35,177 nucleotides of DNA from an uncultured Planctomycetaceae bacterium (lineage in GTDB: Bacteria; Planctomycetota; Planctomycetia; Gemmatales; Gemmataceae). The stretch spans positions 1-35,177 of the forward strand of contig CAJCCR010000417.1 of assembly GCA_903960945.1 (NCBI GenBank), in the 5' to 3' direction. This document shows positions 14,445 to 23,205 of this stretch, piece after piece. The notes under the pieces are model-generated. The model was not told the DNA's origin, searched no databases, and saw only the letters and a list, made by a program, of their open reading frames with translations. Both the position numbers and the translations under genes were made by a program. How positions within the stretch are numbered: the first letter of the stretch is position 1; each line of letters opens with the position of its first letter.

Positions 14445-15631
14445 GAGCGAACAGTGCGCCAGCACAAAAATGTTCCAATAAAAATTATGATTGTGTCTGC
14501 AGCCCAAACCAAAGCGACAGGGTCAATACGGCCTTCTTTTGCCATCCCCGTGCCACATAGCATCAGCGGATAGTAGATAAGCACAATTGGCAGAAAGCAC
14601 GTGATAAAGGAGCTAAGGAAATCGCTTTTACTTAACCATATCCCGACTGGGCAACCAACAAGAATAAAACAAAAGCAGCCGAGGCTTAGTGCAGGTCTCA
14701 TTAACAATTCCACATTCAAAAAGAGGTATTGCTGCTTGGAGTGTTTTAGTTTGCCTTTCAAGTTTTCGACATGCTTCGGCAGATCTGGGTTTGCTGAGGC
14801 AGTGTTAAGAGCTATTGCTGCTGTGTCTATTTCGCTTAATACTTTCGTCATTTCTTCCTGGTATTCTACTCGCTTGTCGAGGATTTCCTGCCAAGTCATA
14901 TCGCGGGCTCTTCGATTTGCATCGTTGTTCATATTCGTGGGCAAAGGAACTTCCCAAACACGATCTTCAAAATAACCCTTGCTGCCATCTTCAAAGGTTG
15001 CGATGCCATGTTTCATATGGATCATCAATAATTTTCGTTCACGATCAACAGTAAGCTTGGCTTCCCTTGCTTGTGCAACCACATCAATTGCACCTTTTGC
15101 ATCGCGTCTTTTAAATGTTGGGTTAATCAGCTTTTTTCCTTGCACCCCTTTGACAAACATTGAGTATGGGATGTTGGAGTGATTTATCATGCCGTTCTTT
15201 TTAAGCATGGAGTATAGCAACTCTTCCGCATCGTTAAATACCATTGCGCGCAATAGATGATGAGTATGGGGAATGATTTGATAATACAAAACCATTGTAA
15301 CGGTGCTCATGATCAGACCCAGGCAGAGGCCGGGGAATATTATTTGCCCAAGATTAATTCCTGATGCGCGAATTGCAAGTACTTCGTTATCTGCAGACAA
15401 CCGTCCATAAACGACGCAGGTTGCAAAAAGGGTAGTTGCTGGAATGGTGTAGGGCAGGGTGCTAGGGATTAAAAGAGGAATGGCTCCGAGGATTTGAGCT
15501 GGGCCCAACCCTTGCTGGGTCGCTTCCGCGACAATACCCGCCATTAATAGAATTCCGGTAATTCCCACTAAGGCCAGGAAAAACACCTTAAAGAGTTCCC
15601 AAAAAACCATTCTTTGAAGTATTCCAAACAC
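14441..15631 (-). CDS. LptF/LptG-family permease
   Basis: This 396-residue membrane protein of the YjgP/YjgQ family has three helices in the first 120 residues, a long soluble domain in the middle, and three helices at the end (ALSLGCFCFILVGCPVGIWLS, and two more). LptF and LptG form the inner-membrane part of the LptB2FG exporter, which extracts lipopolysaccharide. Only one copy is present here; its partner must be elsewhere or it works as a homodimer. It begins with GTG at 15631, with GGAG nine bases upstream; an internal ATG at 15610 would shorten it by seven residues. The soluble domain carries a Lys/Glu-rich helical insert (about 245-300). Its stop interlocks with the convergent CNNM gene. 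Confidence 0.85.
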   Translation of the reverse strand: MFGILQRMVFWELFKVFFLALVGITGILLMAGIVAEATQQGLGPAQILGAIPLLIPSTLPYTIPATTLFATCVVYGRLSADNEVLAIRASGINLGQIIFPGLCLGLIMSTVTMVLYYQIIPHTHHLLRAMVFNDAEELLYSMLKKNGMINHSNIPYSMFVKGVQGKKLINPTFKRRDAKGAIDVVAQAREAKLTVDRERKLLMIHMKHGIATFEDGSKGYFEDRVWEVPLPTNMNNDANRRARDMTWQEILDKRVEYQEEMTKVLSEIDTAAIALNTASANPDLPKHVENLKGKLKHSKQQYLFLNVELLMRPALSLGCFCFILVGCPVGIWLSKSDFLSSFITCFLPIVLIYYPLMLCGTGMAKEGRIDPVALVWAADTIIIFIGTFLCWRTVRS

Positions 15632-16319
15632 CAGTATATATCTCCAACCATTAATTGTTGCAAATCCGCAATTCTTGATTAGTCTGATACAAGTTTTAGA
15701 AATTTAAGTCAATACACCCGTGGGGTTAGAACTACTTGATTTTGCACGACGAGAAAGGATCGGCTTGGGGCCCTGGGGGCTTTGGGGTCACAGGGTTGGG
15801 TGGCGGCGAGGTTGATGAGATGCTAGATTGGTTAACTGTTTATCGTTGCATTAAAAGTGCAGCACAGTTTCGTAATGATTTTTCCTATTTGTTTGATTCC
15901 TTCGATTAGGAATGATCGATGAATAAAATTGTCCCTGCTGGCTAGAAATGAAAAGAGTTCTTTGATTATTACTCGTTGATTGACTAGGTCTGGTTTATTT
16001 GTCGAATGATAGCTCTGCTGCACGGCATACCTTTGGGTAATCCTTCCGCATTCCGGATTATGGGTTTAGCTTGGCATAGATAAAGTGATTATCAATTCGC
16101 CAATCTGCTTCTTATCCTTTTTTAAAAGAGTAATCGCTCTGAGTAAAAAATAATAATGTCCCTAATGTTGCCCATTGGAATAATCATATTTTCCTTGCAT
16201 TTAAAATGTCTCGTCAACATAGTAGATTTGTAAATCTTTTATTTAAGTCTGCTCTCTATTTTGTATTTAAAGAAGTTTCAAATATCTTGATGTCTTTCAA
16301 TTCTTTAAGGTAGGCTGCC
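15632..16319. other. 688-bp intergenic region without a supported gene
   Basis: This gap separates the permease gene from the DUF1559 gene. The left part holds the permease leader. A short G-rich patch near 15,765-15,815 stands out from the AT-rich surroundings. The one open frame in it (minus strand, about 15,832-16,023) has no ribosome site or motif. The final 60 bases are the AT-rich leader of the DUF1559 gene. I found no RNA gene, hairpin terminator or repeat. An uncharacterised small RNA cannot be excluded. Confidence 0.5.
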
Positions 16320-17288
16320 GTGACAAATCATCGGAAGTTTAATCAGAAAGGATTTACGCTAATAGAGTTGTTGGTGGTTATTGCAATCATAGGCATACTA
16401 TTGGGTTTACTTTTACCTGCGGTGCAAAAGGTTCGTGAATCTGCCTCGCGAACGCGTTGCATAAACAACCTTAAGCAAATAGGTCTGGCCCTTCATGGTT
16501 ACCATGATGTGAATGCAAGATTGCCTTCTGGGCAATCGCCTTGGACAGATCCTGTGACTGGGCTAGATGTTTGGAATGTGACGCCTTTTGAGGGATGTTG
16601 GTCTTTTATGGTGTATATTCTCCCGTATTTAGAACAGGAAAGCGTTTATAAAAAAGCTAAGGCGTATGGTTCGAGCGCAGCTACAGCGTATTCATGGAAT
16701 AACCCAGTGTGTGCTCAGCAGATGAAAACTTATAACTGTCCTGCTGATGCTCGTGGGGTTTTGGCAAAGAATGCAGCAGAAGCGGGGACATCGGTTGACC
16801 AATCACTTACAGGTTATCTGGGAAATGCAGGGACAACCTCTATCTCTATGGATGGTGTGCTTTTTATGGATTCCAAGGTTAGATTTACTGATATCACGGA
16901 TGGCCTTAGTAATACCTTTGTGGTGGGTGAGCGGCCCCCAAATTCCAATTTGGAGTTTGGCTGGTGGTTTGCAGCTTATGGTTATGATGGCAAGGGGAAT
17001 GGAGATTGTGTGATGACCTCCAATGACCTTGCGATAGCCAATTATTTCATCGCTAATTATTCCGGTCCGCCAAATAAGCCTTGTAACGGTACCGCTGCCC
17101 AAAAAATCGGTTTACAGAGCGGTACTCCTGACGTGGGTTGTGATGCTGCCCATTATTGGAGTTTTCATAACGGCGGTTCCATGTTTCTTTTTGGTGATGG
17201 ATCCACCCGAATGATTTTCAATTCGAGTAATTTCCTGATAGGTGCTCTTAGCACTCGATCTGGTGGAGAAATTTTCAACATTCCATGA
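16320..17288 (+). CDS. DUF1559 protein with prepilin-type N-terminus
   Basis: This 322-residue protein begins with a type IV pilin-like methylation signal ([26 protein letters not shown]) and continues with the planctomycete DUF1559 hallmark [25 protein letters not shown]. Near the C-terminus it carries [13 protein letters not shown], the H-x9-DG motif of the family. It is expected to be processed by prepilin peptidase and assembled or anchored as a pseudopilin; these proteins are highly amplified in planctomycetes and their role is unknown. Start is GTG at 16320 with AAGG about ten bases upstream. It overlaps the next gene by ATGA, so the small lipoprotein is translated with it. Confidence 0.93.
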   Translation: MTNHRKFNQKGFTLIELLVVIAIIGILLGLLLPAVQKVRESASRTRCINNLKQIGLALHGYHDVNARLPSGQSPWTDPVTGLDVWNVTPFEGCWSFMVYILPYLEQESVYKKAKAYGSSAATAYSWNNPVCAQQMKTYNCPADARGVLAKNAAEAGTSVDQSLTGYLGNAGTTSISMDGVLFMDSKVRFTDITDGLSNTFVVGERPPNSNLEFGWWFAAYGYDGKGNGDCVMTSNDLAIANYFIANYSGPPNKPCNGTAAQKIGLQSGTPDVGCDAAHYWSFHNGGSMFLFGDGSTRMIFNSSNFLIGALSTRSGGEIFNIP

Positions 17289-17494
17289 TGTCAAATAAGG
17301 TAATCAAAATGAGAAGTACACTGCGAAGGTTTGGAATCATGGTGTTATTATTATCACTGAACGGATGTGGCACAGAGCCTTCTGCACCAGTACCCGGAGA
17401 AGGATCGGTAACTCCTCCCCAAGATTCAGGTGCTGGAAAGAATATCAAATCGAGAATTCCGCCTCAAACGGGAAAGGTGCCCACCAATAAATGA
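17285..17494 (+). CDS. Small lipoprotein coupled to the DUF1559 gene
   Basis: This 69-residue protein has a signal peptide and lipobox ([11 protein letters not shown]), giving a mature lipoprotein of about 40 residues with no domain: a Pro/Gly/Ser-rich chain ending [11 protein letters not shown]. It starts within the DUF1559 stop codon (ATGA overlap), which argues for a shared function, perhaps as an anchor or assembly helper for the pseudopilin-like protein. An alternative start at 17309 would still include the signal peptide. Small lipoproteins of this type are common after DUF1559 genes in planctomycetes as far as I recall. No enzymatic role is suggested. Confidence 0.75.
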   Translation: MMSNKVIKMRSTLRRFGIMVLLLSLNGCGTEPSAPVPGEGSVTPPQDSGAGKNIKSRIPPQTGKVPTNK

Positions 17495-17551
17495 TTTCGA
17501 AGTTTTGTGCATTCTTTTTATGCAAGCGGTTTCAAGCTTTAGTCATTAAAT

Positions 17552-19930
17552 TTACTTTAATTCGATTTCGACCTTTTCGATTTTACCCGTGAACGCAAAC
17601 GGAACTTTGTATTCTTTGCTCACTGGTGTGCCGATGTTTCGGCCTACTAGTAATCCGAATCCTGTCATTGCGCTGTAATTAAAAGCGGATTTGATTCCTG
17701 TTAAGTTTGCAACATATTTGCCATCAACAAAAAGCTTGATGTCGCCCGTGATGAAATCAGGCTTGGAATTTTTAGCAGTGGGCGTGAAATGGATTGCTAG
17801 GTTGTGTTTTCCTGCAGGTATTTGATCCGGAGAAGAAACAGTGAACTCTTGGATTTTCAAATAGTTGTGTGCGAAGTGAAGCTTTTTATTTTTCATGAAA
17901 AGTGACCAGCCTCCAAATTCACCACCGCTGCAAGCTAGAACGCCCTCTGCACCTTCTTCTGGTATTTCAACATTTGCAGAGATGGTGTGTTCTTTTCCCA
18001 TTATTTGTGGGGCTGCAAGTGGGTGAAGGATAGAAGTGCCTGGGTAAAAGGTGTAAAGCTTTTTTTGCAGAGCAGCAGCGGGGCGTTTAGGGTCTGCTGC
18101 GCGTTCGAAACGGCGATCATCTAGGGGGAGAACATTGTATTTTTCGGCTTCAGCCATCCAGAGTGTTTGTAATTGTGAAAGTTTCTCTGGGTGTTTTTTT
18201 GATAAATCGTTGGACTGAGTGAAGTCGTCATCTGCGTAAAGTTCCCAAATGTCGTCATCCCAGGAAGAATCTTTTTTGTGCCAAGTGACTGCGGTCCACC
18301 CTTCAGACCAAATGGCCCTACTGCCTAACATTTCGTAGTACTGGACTTTTTTGGCGGTCTTGGCTTTTGCATCAGGGAATGTGTATGCCATGCTTACGCC
18401 GTGAAGGGGCATTTGGGAGACGCCATTGACTGAAGTTGGTGCAGGTAGGCCGGTGAGTTCCAGAATGGTTGGAACCACATCAACTAGGTGATGGTACTGA
18501 TTTCGGATAGAGCCACCCTCTTTTATTTTGGCAGGCCAAGAGACGATAAACGGATCGGTGTTCCCGCCTGCATGGGTATCTTGCTTCCATCGTTTGAGGG
18601 GGGAGTTTCCCGCCATTGCCCATCCCATTGGGTAATGTGGGTCGGAAGAAGGCCCACCCGCTTGATCAAGATTTTTGATCATCTCGGGGATTGTATCGGG
18701 GAAGAAGCTCCGATAGCGGTCGGTGTTGAGTGTGCCGTTTTGCAAGCCCTCCTGAGAAGCTCCGTTATCGGAAACAACTATAATTAATGTGTTGTCGCGG
18801 ATTTTCATTTCATCAAGAGTATTGAACAATCGTCCCAATTGGTGGTCGGCGTGGTCAAGGTACCCAGAGAAAACTTCTTGAAGTTTACAGTAAACTTTCT
18901 TTTGATTGTCGCTTAAATCATTCCAAGCCTGAATTTCAGGATTTACAGGTGGAAGAATGGAGTTGTTGGGAATTATTCCCATTTTCTTTTGTCTTTCAAA
19001 AGTTTCTTCCCGAACTTTATCCCATCCTTGGTCGAACTTGCCTTGGTATTTTGCAATGTAATCCTTTGGGGCGTGAAGAGGTGCGTGGCAGGCGCCAAGG
19101 GCTAGGTAAGTGAAAAAAGGCCTTCCGGTGTTTGCCTGCTGTTGGTCGCGAATGTAGTTGATAGTGTGGTCGACTAAATCTTCGGTGAGGTGATAACCAT
19201 TGCGAGTCGGGGTGTCGATGAAGTGGTTGTCTTGGCATAAAAGTGGGGCCCATTGATCGGTTTCGCCCCCGAGGAAACCGTAGTATTTTTCGAAGCCCAT
19301 GCCTAGGGGCCAACGATCGAAAGGCCCGGCTGCAGTGTAGGCTGTGTATGGTGCAAGGTGCCACTTGCCCAAAGCCATTGTGTTGTAGCCATTTTGTTTG
19401 AGTGTTTCAGGAATCATCGCAGCGCTTTTGGGGATATTTCCATAGTTGCCCGGAAAGCCAGTTGCTCCTTCTGTGATGGCCGCTAGACCGATCGAGTGAT
19501 GATTTCGGCCGGTTAGCAAAACACCACGCGACGGTGAGCAAAGGGCGGTTGTGTGGAAGTTGTTGTAGCGAAGTCCGGTCGAGGCAAGTTTGTCGATGTT
19601 AGGAGTTTGGATAGGCCCACCATAGCAGCCTAAATGTCCATAACCAACATCGTCTAGTACAACTAAAATGATGTTTGGTGCGCCCGCGGGGGCTTTCATA
19701 GGAAGCGCAGGGTTCCAGTCTGGTGTGGATTCTTTGAAATTCTTTCCGATTTTCCCTTTGAATTCAGGTTGGTTTGGGGGCAGCACGATTCGGTTTTGCT
19801 TGCTTGCAAGTTCTTCGGGTGAGGACTGTGCGTGTATTTGTGATGGAAGTTTCCAGAAGTTTGTAATCTGTTGGCTAACAATTCCCCCAAGGATCAAAAC
19901 CATTAGGGGAAAAAGATATTTAGGGTTCAT
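17552..19930 (-). CDS. Secreted arylsulfatase-type sulfatase
   Basis: This 792-residue sulfatase has a hydrophobic N-terminal signal or anchor (KYLFPLMVLILGGIVSQQ). The metal-binding VLDDVGYGHLGCYGG follows at about 91-105. The formylglycine motif is CSPSR (C131), with downstream GVLLTGRN; the cysteine must be converted by a maturase, which is not in the window. Later metal and active-site motifs include MALGKWHL and VVSDNGASQEG. About the last 170 residues form a separate C-terminal beta-rich domain (LYTFYPGTSILHP onward) resembling a concanavalin/LamG-like fold. Planctomycetes carry many sulfatases for sulfated polysaccharides. The substrate is unknown. The long arylsulfatase layout fits AtsA-like enzymes better than short polysaccharide sulfatases. 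Confidence 0.93.
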   Translation of the reverse strand: MNPKYLFPLMVLILGGIVSQQITNFWKLPSQIHAQSSPEELASKQNRIVLPPNQPEFKGKIGKNFKESTPDWNPALPMKAPAGAPNIILVVLDDVGYGHLGCYGGPIQTPNIDKLASTGLRYNNFHTTALCSPSRGVLLTGRNHHSIGLAAITEGATGFPGNYGNIPKSAAMIPETLKQNGYNTMALGKWHLAPYTAYTAAGPFDRWPLGMGFEKYYGFLGGETDQWAPLLCQDNHFIDTPTRNGYHLTEDLVDHTINYIRDQQQANTGRPFFTYLALGACHAPLHAPKDYIAKYQGKFDQGWDKVREETFERQKKMGIIPNNSILPPVNPEIQAWNDLSDNQKKVYCKLQEVFSGYLDHADHQLGRLFNTLDEMKIRDNTLIIVVSDNGASQEGLQNGTLNTDRYRSFFPDTIPEMIKNLDQAGGPSSDPHYPMGWAMAGNSPLKRWKQDTHAGGNTDPFIVSWPAKIKEGGSIRNQYHHLVDVVPTILELTGLPAPTSVNGVSQMPLHGVSMAYTFPDAKAKTAKKVQYYEMLGSRAIWSEGWTAVTWHKKDSSWDDDIWELYADDDFTQSNDLSKKHPEKLSQLQTLWMAEAEKYNVLPLDDRRFERAADPKRPAAALQKKLYTFYPGTSILHPLAAPQIMGKEHTISANVEIPEEGAEGVLACSGGEFGGWSLFMKNKKLHFAHNYLKIQEFTVSSPDQIPAGKHNLAIHFTPTAKNSKPDFITGDIKLFVDGKYVANLTGIKSAFNYSAMTGFGLLVGRNIGTPVSKEYKVPFAFTGKIEKVEIELK

Positions 19931-20166
19931 GGTGGCTTTCGTGATTAGGGTCGATTGCTTAGCGTTATGAGTTTGACTGTATATTAAAATAATTCCAACC
20001 TTTTTTTACGGTTTATGAAAAATGGAAGCAAGTTGTGGTTTAGCAATTGAAACCTATTGTGATGGGTTGGGATCTATAGAAAACGGTATGTTGTATTTTT
20101 TGATCGCAACATGCCTTGTTCCTTGATATAAAAAAAGCAGACAAAATAATTTTTGGAGGTATTTTT

Positions 20167-21465
20167 ATGCATATTCCAGCATTGACACTTGTGAAGCAAA
20201 TTGCAAAGCAGCCTGAAGTTAAAGATGTTGCAGGGGAAACTCTGTTGCAGTGGAAAAATTCTGGTTTGCAGCAGAAAATCAAGCCGGGCGCCCATGTTGC
20301 TATTGGTGTTGGTAGCAGGGGTATTGCCAACCTTGCAGCAATTGTGAAAGCAACGATCGAGTATTTTAAGGGGATTGGGGCCAAGCCTTTTATTGTTTCG
20401 GCGATGGGAAGTCATGGCGGAGCTAATGCGAAGGGGCAGAGAGAGTTGCTTGGAGAGTATGGGATTTCCGAAGAGAATCTTGGTGTGACCGTGAAGACGG
20501 ACATGGATTCAGTTGTGATAGGCAAGAATTCTTGGAATGAGCCTGTTTATTGGGATAAAAACGCTTTGGGAGCGGATGCGGTCGTGACTATTTCTAGGAT
20601 AAAGCCACATACCGATTTCCGAGGCCGCTTTGAAAGTGGGATAGCCAAGATGCTTGTGATTGGGCTTGGAAAACGCGAAGGCGCATCCCAGCATCATCGG
20701 TGGGGTTTCAAAGGATTGCGCGATATGCTTCCCGAAACTGCCAAAGTTATTTTGGAGAAGACAAATTTTCTTGGTGGGTTGGCGGTGTTGGAAAATGCTC
20801 ATGAGCAAACCGCTAAGCTCGAGTTTGTATCAACCCAAAATCTGATGGAAGTTGAGCCCAAATTGCTTGATGAGGCTCGCCAATTACTTGGCAAACTTCC
20901 TTTCCATGACATTGATCTTCTGGTTGTGGGCGAGATAGGGAAGAACTACAGTGGTGCAGGAATTGATCCCAATGTAGTAGGAAGGCTTCTTATTGAAGGC
21001 CAAAATGATTTTGAAACCCCTAAAATTATTCGCATGTGCGCATTAGATCTTTCGCCCGAAAGCCATGGTAATGGTACGGGGGTTGGTATTGCAGACTTAA
21101 CAACGGATAAGCTGCTCGCCTCGATTGATCCGGTCCCTTTTCGTATGAACAACCTAACGGCTTGTTTTCTTTGGCGATCCAAATTGCCCATTGCCTTTCC
21201 TAACGACAAAGAATGCATTCAAACTGGGTTAGAAACTTGCTGGCAGCCAGATTTGAATGCTATTCGCATGGTTGTTGTACCTAACAGTTTGGAGCTTGCT
21301 GAATTGTATGTATCAGCACCATTACTCGAAGAGGTTAGAAAAAACAAGGATCTTGCAATCAGTGGGGATTCATTCGAGCTTCAATTTGATGACAAGGGCA
21401 ATTTAAATCAAAAGGCTCTTTTCCCTCATAGTGCCCAGGGCAGAAGAGTTTCTGGTCATCATTAA
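20167..21465 (+). CDS. LarA-like (lactate racemase domain, DUF2088) protein
   Basis: This protein of about 432 residues resembles the nickel-pincer lactate racemase family. The N-terminal half has GSRGIANLAAIV and FIVSAMGSHGGANAKG (H83), and the middle has RIKPHTDFRGRFESGIAKML (H148, K161), similar to the histidines and lysine used by LarA. Two further histidines (H176, H177) occur in GASQHHRWG. Many LarA paralogues act on other 2-hydroxyacids, and the larBCE cofactor genes are not nearby, so the substrate is open. The ATG at 20167 is set by GGAGG a few bases upstream; an in-frame TTG at 20116 is unlikely. A clear terminator follows the stop, making this a single-gene unit. Confidence 0.78.
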   Translation: MHIPALTLVKQIAKQPEVKDVAGETLLQWKNSGLQQKIKPGAHVAIGVGSRGIANLAAIVKATIEYFKGIGAKPFIVSAMGSHGGANAKGQRELLGEYGISEENLGVTVKTDMDSVVIGKNSWNEPVYWDKNALGADAVVTISRIKPHTDFRGRFESGIAKMLVIGLGKREGASQHHRWGFKGLRDMLPETAKVILEKTNFLGGLAVLENAHEQTAKLEFVSTQNLMEVEPKLLDEARQLLGKLPFHDIDLLVVGEIGKNYSGAGIDPNVVGRLLIEGQNDFETPKIIRMCALDLSPESHGNGTGVGIADLTTDKLLASIDPVPFRMNNLTACFLWRSKLPIAFPNDKECIQTGLETCWQPDLNAIRMVVVPNSLELAELYVSAPLLEEVRKNKDLAISGDSFELQFDDKGNLNQKALFPHSAQGRRVSGHH

Positions 21466-21500
21466 TTCTGTTTGGTTAAGTAGGTTGGGATGTAGGGAAT

Positions 21501-21538
21501 AGGCAGGAGTTGCAAAATGCTCCTGCCTTTTTGTTTTT
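21501..21538 (+). terminator. Intrinsic terminator after the LarA-like gene
   Basis: AGGCAGGAG (21501-21509) pairs perfectly with CTCCTGCCT (21520-21528) over nine bases around a 10-base loop, followed by a T-rich tail (TTTTTGTTTTT). It lies about 35 bp after the gene's stop codon. Confidence 0.88.
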
Positions 21539-21757
21539 AATGGCATCGTTCACTTCTTTCGCCCTGTTTTGTAAAAATTGATTCAAGAAACAGCTTGACC
21601 ACTTTAGTTTTCGGGGTAAGAGTCCATTGGATATAGGTGGGGGTAGTCTTCTCCTTTTTAAAGGGAAGGCTTTTGGGGGTTTTAAATTCTATTGGCTGGA
21701 TAGTTTCCCGCACGCTGGTATGGATGCAGGTCGCCTGACTTTTGGCGCATCGTGGGG

Positions 21758-23080
21758 ATGAGGTGCTCGGCTGTGTTTCGTAATACATTGACAATGTTAG
21801 GTATGGCTCTTTTGCTTTCTGGCTGTAGTTCCTCGGGGAATAAAGCTGATTCAAAAGATCCAACACAACCTTCCTCACCCTTTGGCATGTTTCAGAAAAA
21901 ACCTGACACCAAAAAGGACTTGCCCGCTAATTCTTCTGCTACTTCATCCAATCCTACTGGTAAGCCAAGCGGAGTACTTGCTGGCCAGGTTATGGATCGG
22001 AATAACCGCAGGCCTGCAGGCGTTATCATTCAAGTGGTTGATTTGCAAAAAAACACGCCTGAAGGAAAGTTTGATATCACTGCTGATTCACAAGGTTATT
22101 TCACCATCAATAATCTTCAGCCAGGCAGGAACTATCAGCTTGTTGCCAGGGTAAAGGATGGGGAAAAGTTTTATAGCGGCACAATCCTAGCTACGCCTCC
22201 GAATCCAAGGGTTTCCATTTTTGTGAAAGAAGAGATTGGCTCATTCCCCCCGGCACAGAATCCCAATGATAAAACAGCAGGTGCCGAGCCTAATGCGCCT
22301 GCTGCTTTAGACAAGCCAAAAAGTGCCGAATCTGCACAAGATGGCAATGCCCCCGCAAGTACAACTTCGTTGCCTAATGCTGATAAAATTGCCCGGGACA
22401 ATCTTGCGAGCAATTCAATTCCTGGCGCTATTCTTTCTATCCCGCCTCGAGGCAATGATCAGGGTGGATATTCTTTGCCTGCGCCTCCTTCGTTGCCACA
22501 AATTGGTAATGTGATATCGATTAATTCATCGGGAGTGCAGAATCAGCCTGGGTTTTCTGGTATTGGGAATTATTCTGCATTGCCAACGCCTGTTCCGTCT
22601 TGTGTTTTGGTGGGGCAAAAGCTTGACAACTTCAGCCTTTACGACATGAATGGTCAGGTATGGGAATACAAGAAAAATAAGACTGGTAGAATGGTTTTGA
22701 TCGATTTCTGGTTTAGTTCGTGTGGGCCATGTTTGCAATCGATTCCACACCTTGTTGAACTGCAAAGAAGGTATAAGAATTTTGGTTTGGAAGTGGTCGG
22801 AGTTGCATACGAAAAAGGCACGCCCGAAGAGAAGGTTGCCAAGGTTCGGCCGATAAGGGCTAGATATCACATGAATTATACAACCCTTTTTGGTGGATCT
22901 GGGCCTGAGCCATGCCCTGTACGCACTCAGTTTGATGTCACCAGTTTTCCTTCGTTGGTACTTTTGGATGAAGAAGGAAACATTGTGTGGAAAAATCAAA
23001 AAGATGAGGGTGTGGATCAAAGGCAATTGGCTGAATTGGAGTTGGAAGTTCGCAGGGGATTAGGGATTCGAACCAAATAA
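21758..23080 (+). CDS. Lipoprotein with carboxypeptidase-regulatory-like and TlpA thioredoxin domains
   Basis: This protein of about 440 residues is exported as a lipoprotein (lipobox LLSGCSS, Cys near 23). After a short linker comes a beta-sandwich of the carboxypeptidase-regulatory type (GVLAGQVMDRNNRRPAGVIIQVV ... GYFTINNLQPGRNY, about 70-145). A long low-complexity Pro/Ala/Asn region (about 155-275) follows, then a TlpA/AhpC-like thioredoxin domain with the redox motif CGPC (about 322-325) in VLIDFWFSSCGPC. The cis-proline context is TSFPSLVLLD. It probably works in thiol-disulfide exchange at the envelope, held away from the membrane by the linker. Starts at 21752 (GTG) or 21794 are alternatives. 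Confidence 0.85.
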   Translation: MRCSAVFRNTLTMLGMALLLSGCSSSGNKADSKDPTQPSSPFGMFQKKPDTKKDLPANSSATSSNPTGKPSGVLAGQVMDRNNRRPAGVIIQVVDLQKNTPEGKFDITADSQGYFTINNLQPGRNYQLVARVKDGEKFYSGTILATPPNPRVSIFVKEEIGSFPPAQNPNDKTAGAEPNAPAALDKPKSAESAQDGNAPASTTSLPNADKIARDNLASNSIPGAILSIPPRGNDQGGYSLPAPPSLPQIGNVISINSSGVQNQPGFSGIGNYSALPTPVPSCVLVGQKLDNFSLYDMNGQVWEYKKNKTGRMVLIDFWFSSCGPCLQSIPHLVELQRRYKNFGLEVVGVAYEKGTPEEKVAKVRPIRARYHMNYTTLFGGSGPEPCPVRTQFDVTSFPSLVLLDEEGNIVWKNQKDEGVDQRQLAELELEVRRGLGIRTK

Positions 23081-23205
23081 ACCACAGCCCTATTCGCCCT
23101 CGCCTTCCCGTCTTGCCTGTTTTCTTTTCTCTTTCCTTCCACTGGATTATTTTAGCCCATTGCTGTTAATCTGCCTTTCTTGAATTCTCAAGGAGGGTGA
23201 AAATT

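Noticed and set aside
15832-16023. 63-residue minus-strand open frame in the large gap
   Set aside because: It has no ribosome site, motif or sensible composition.
21537-21888. Minus-strand open frames opposite the start of the thioredoxin-fold lipoprotein
   Set aside because: They are shadows of the lipoprotein gene and run across the terminator.
23081-23205. glmS ribozyme in the glmS leader
   Set aside because: The leader is about 125 bases and C-rich, and I could not find the ribozyme core pairing. The gene is also outside the group where it is usual.
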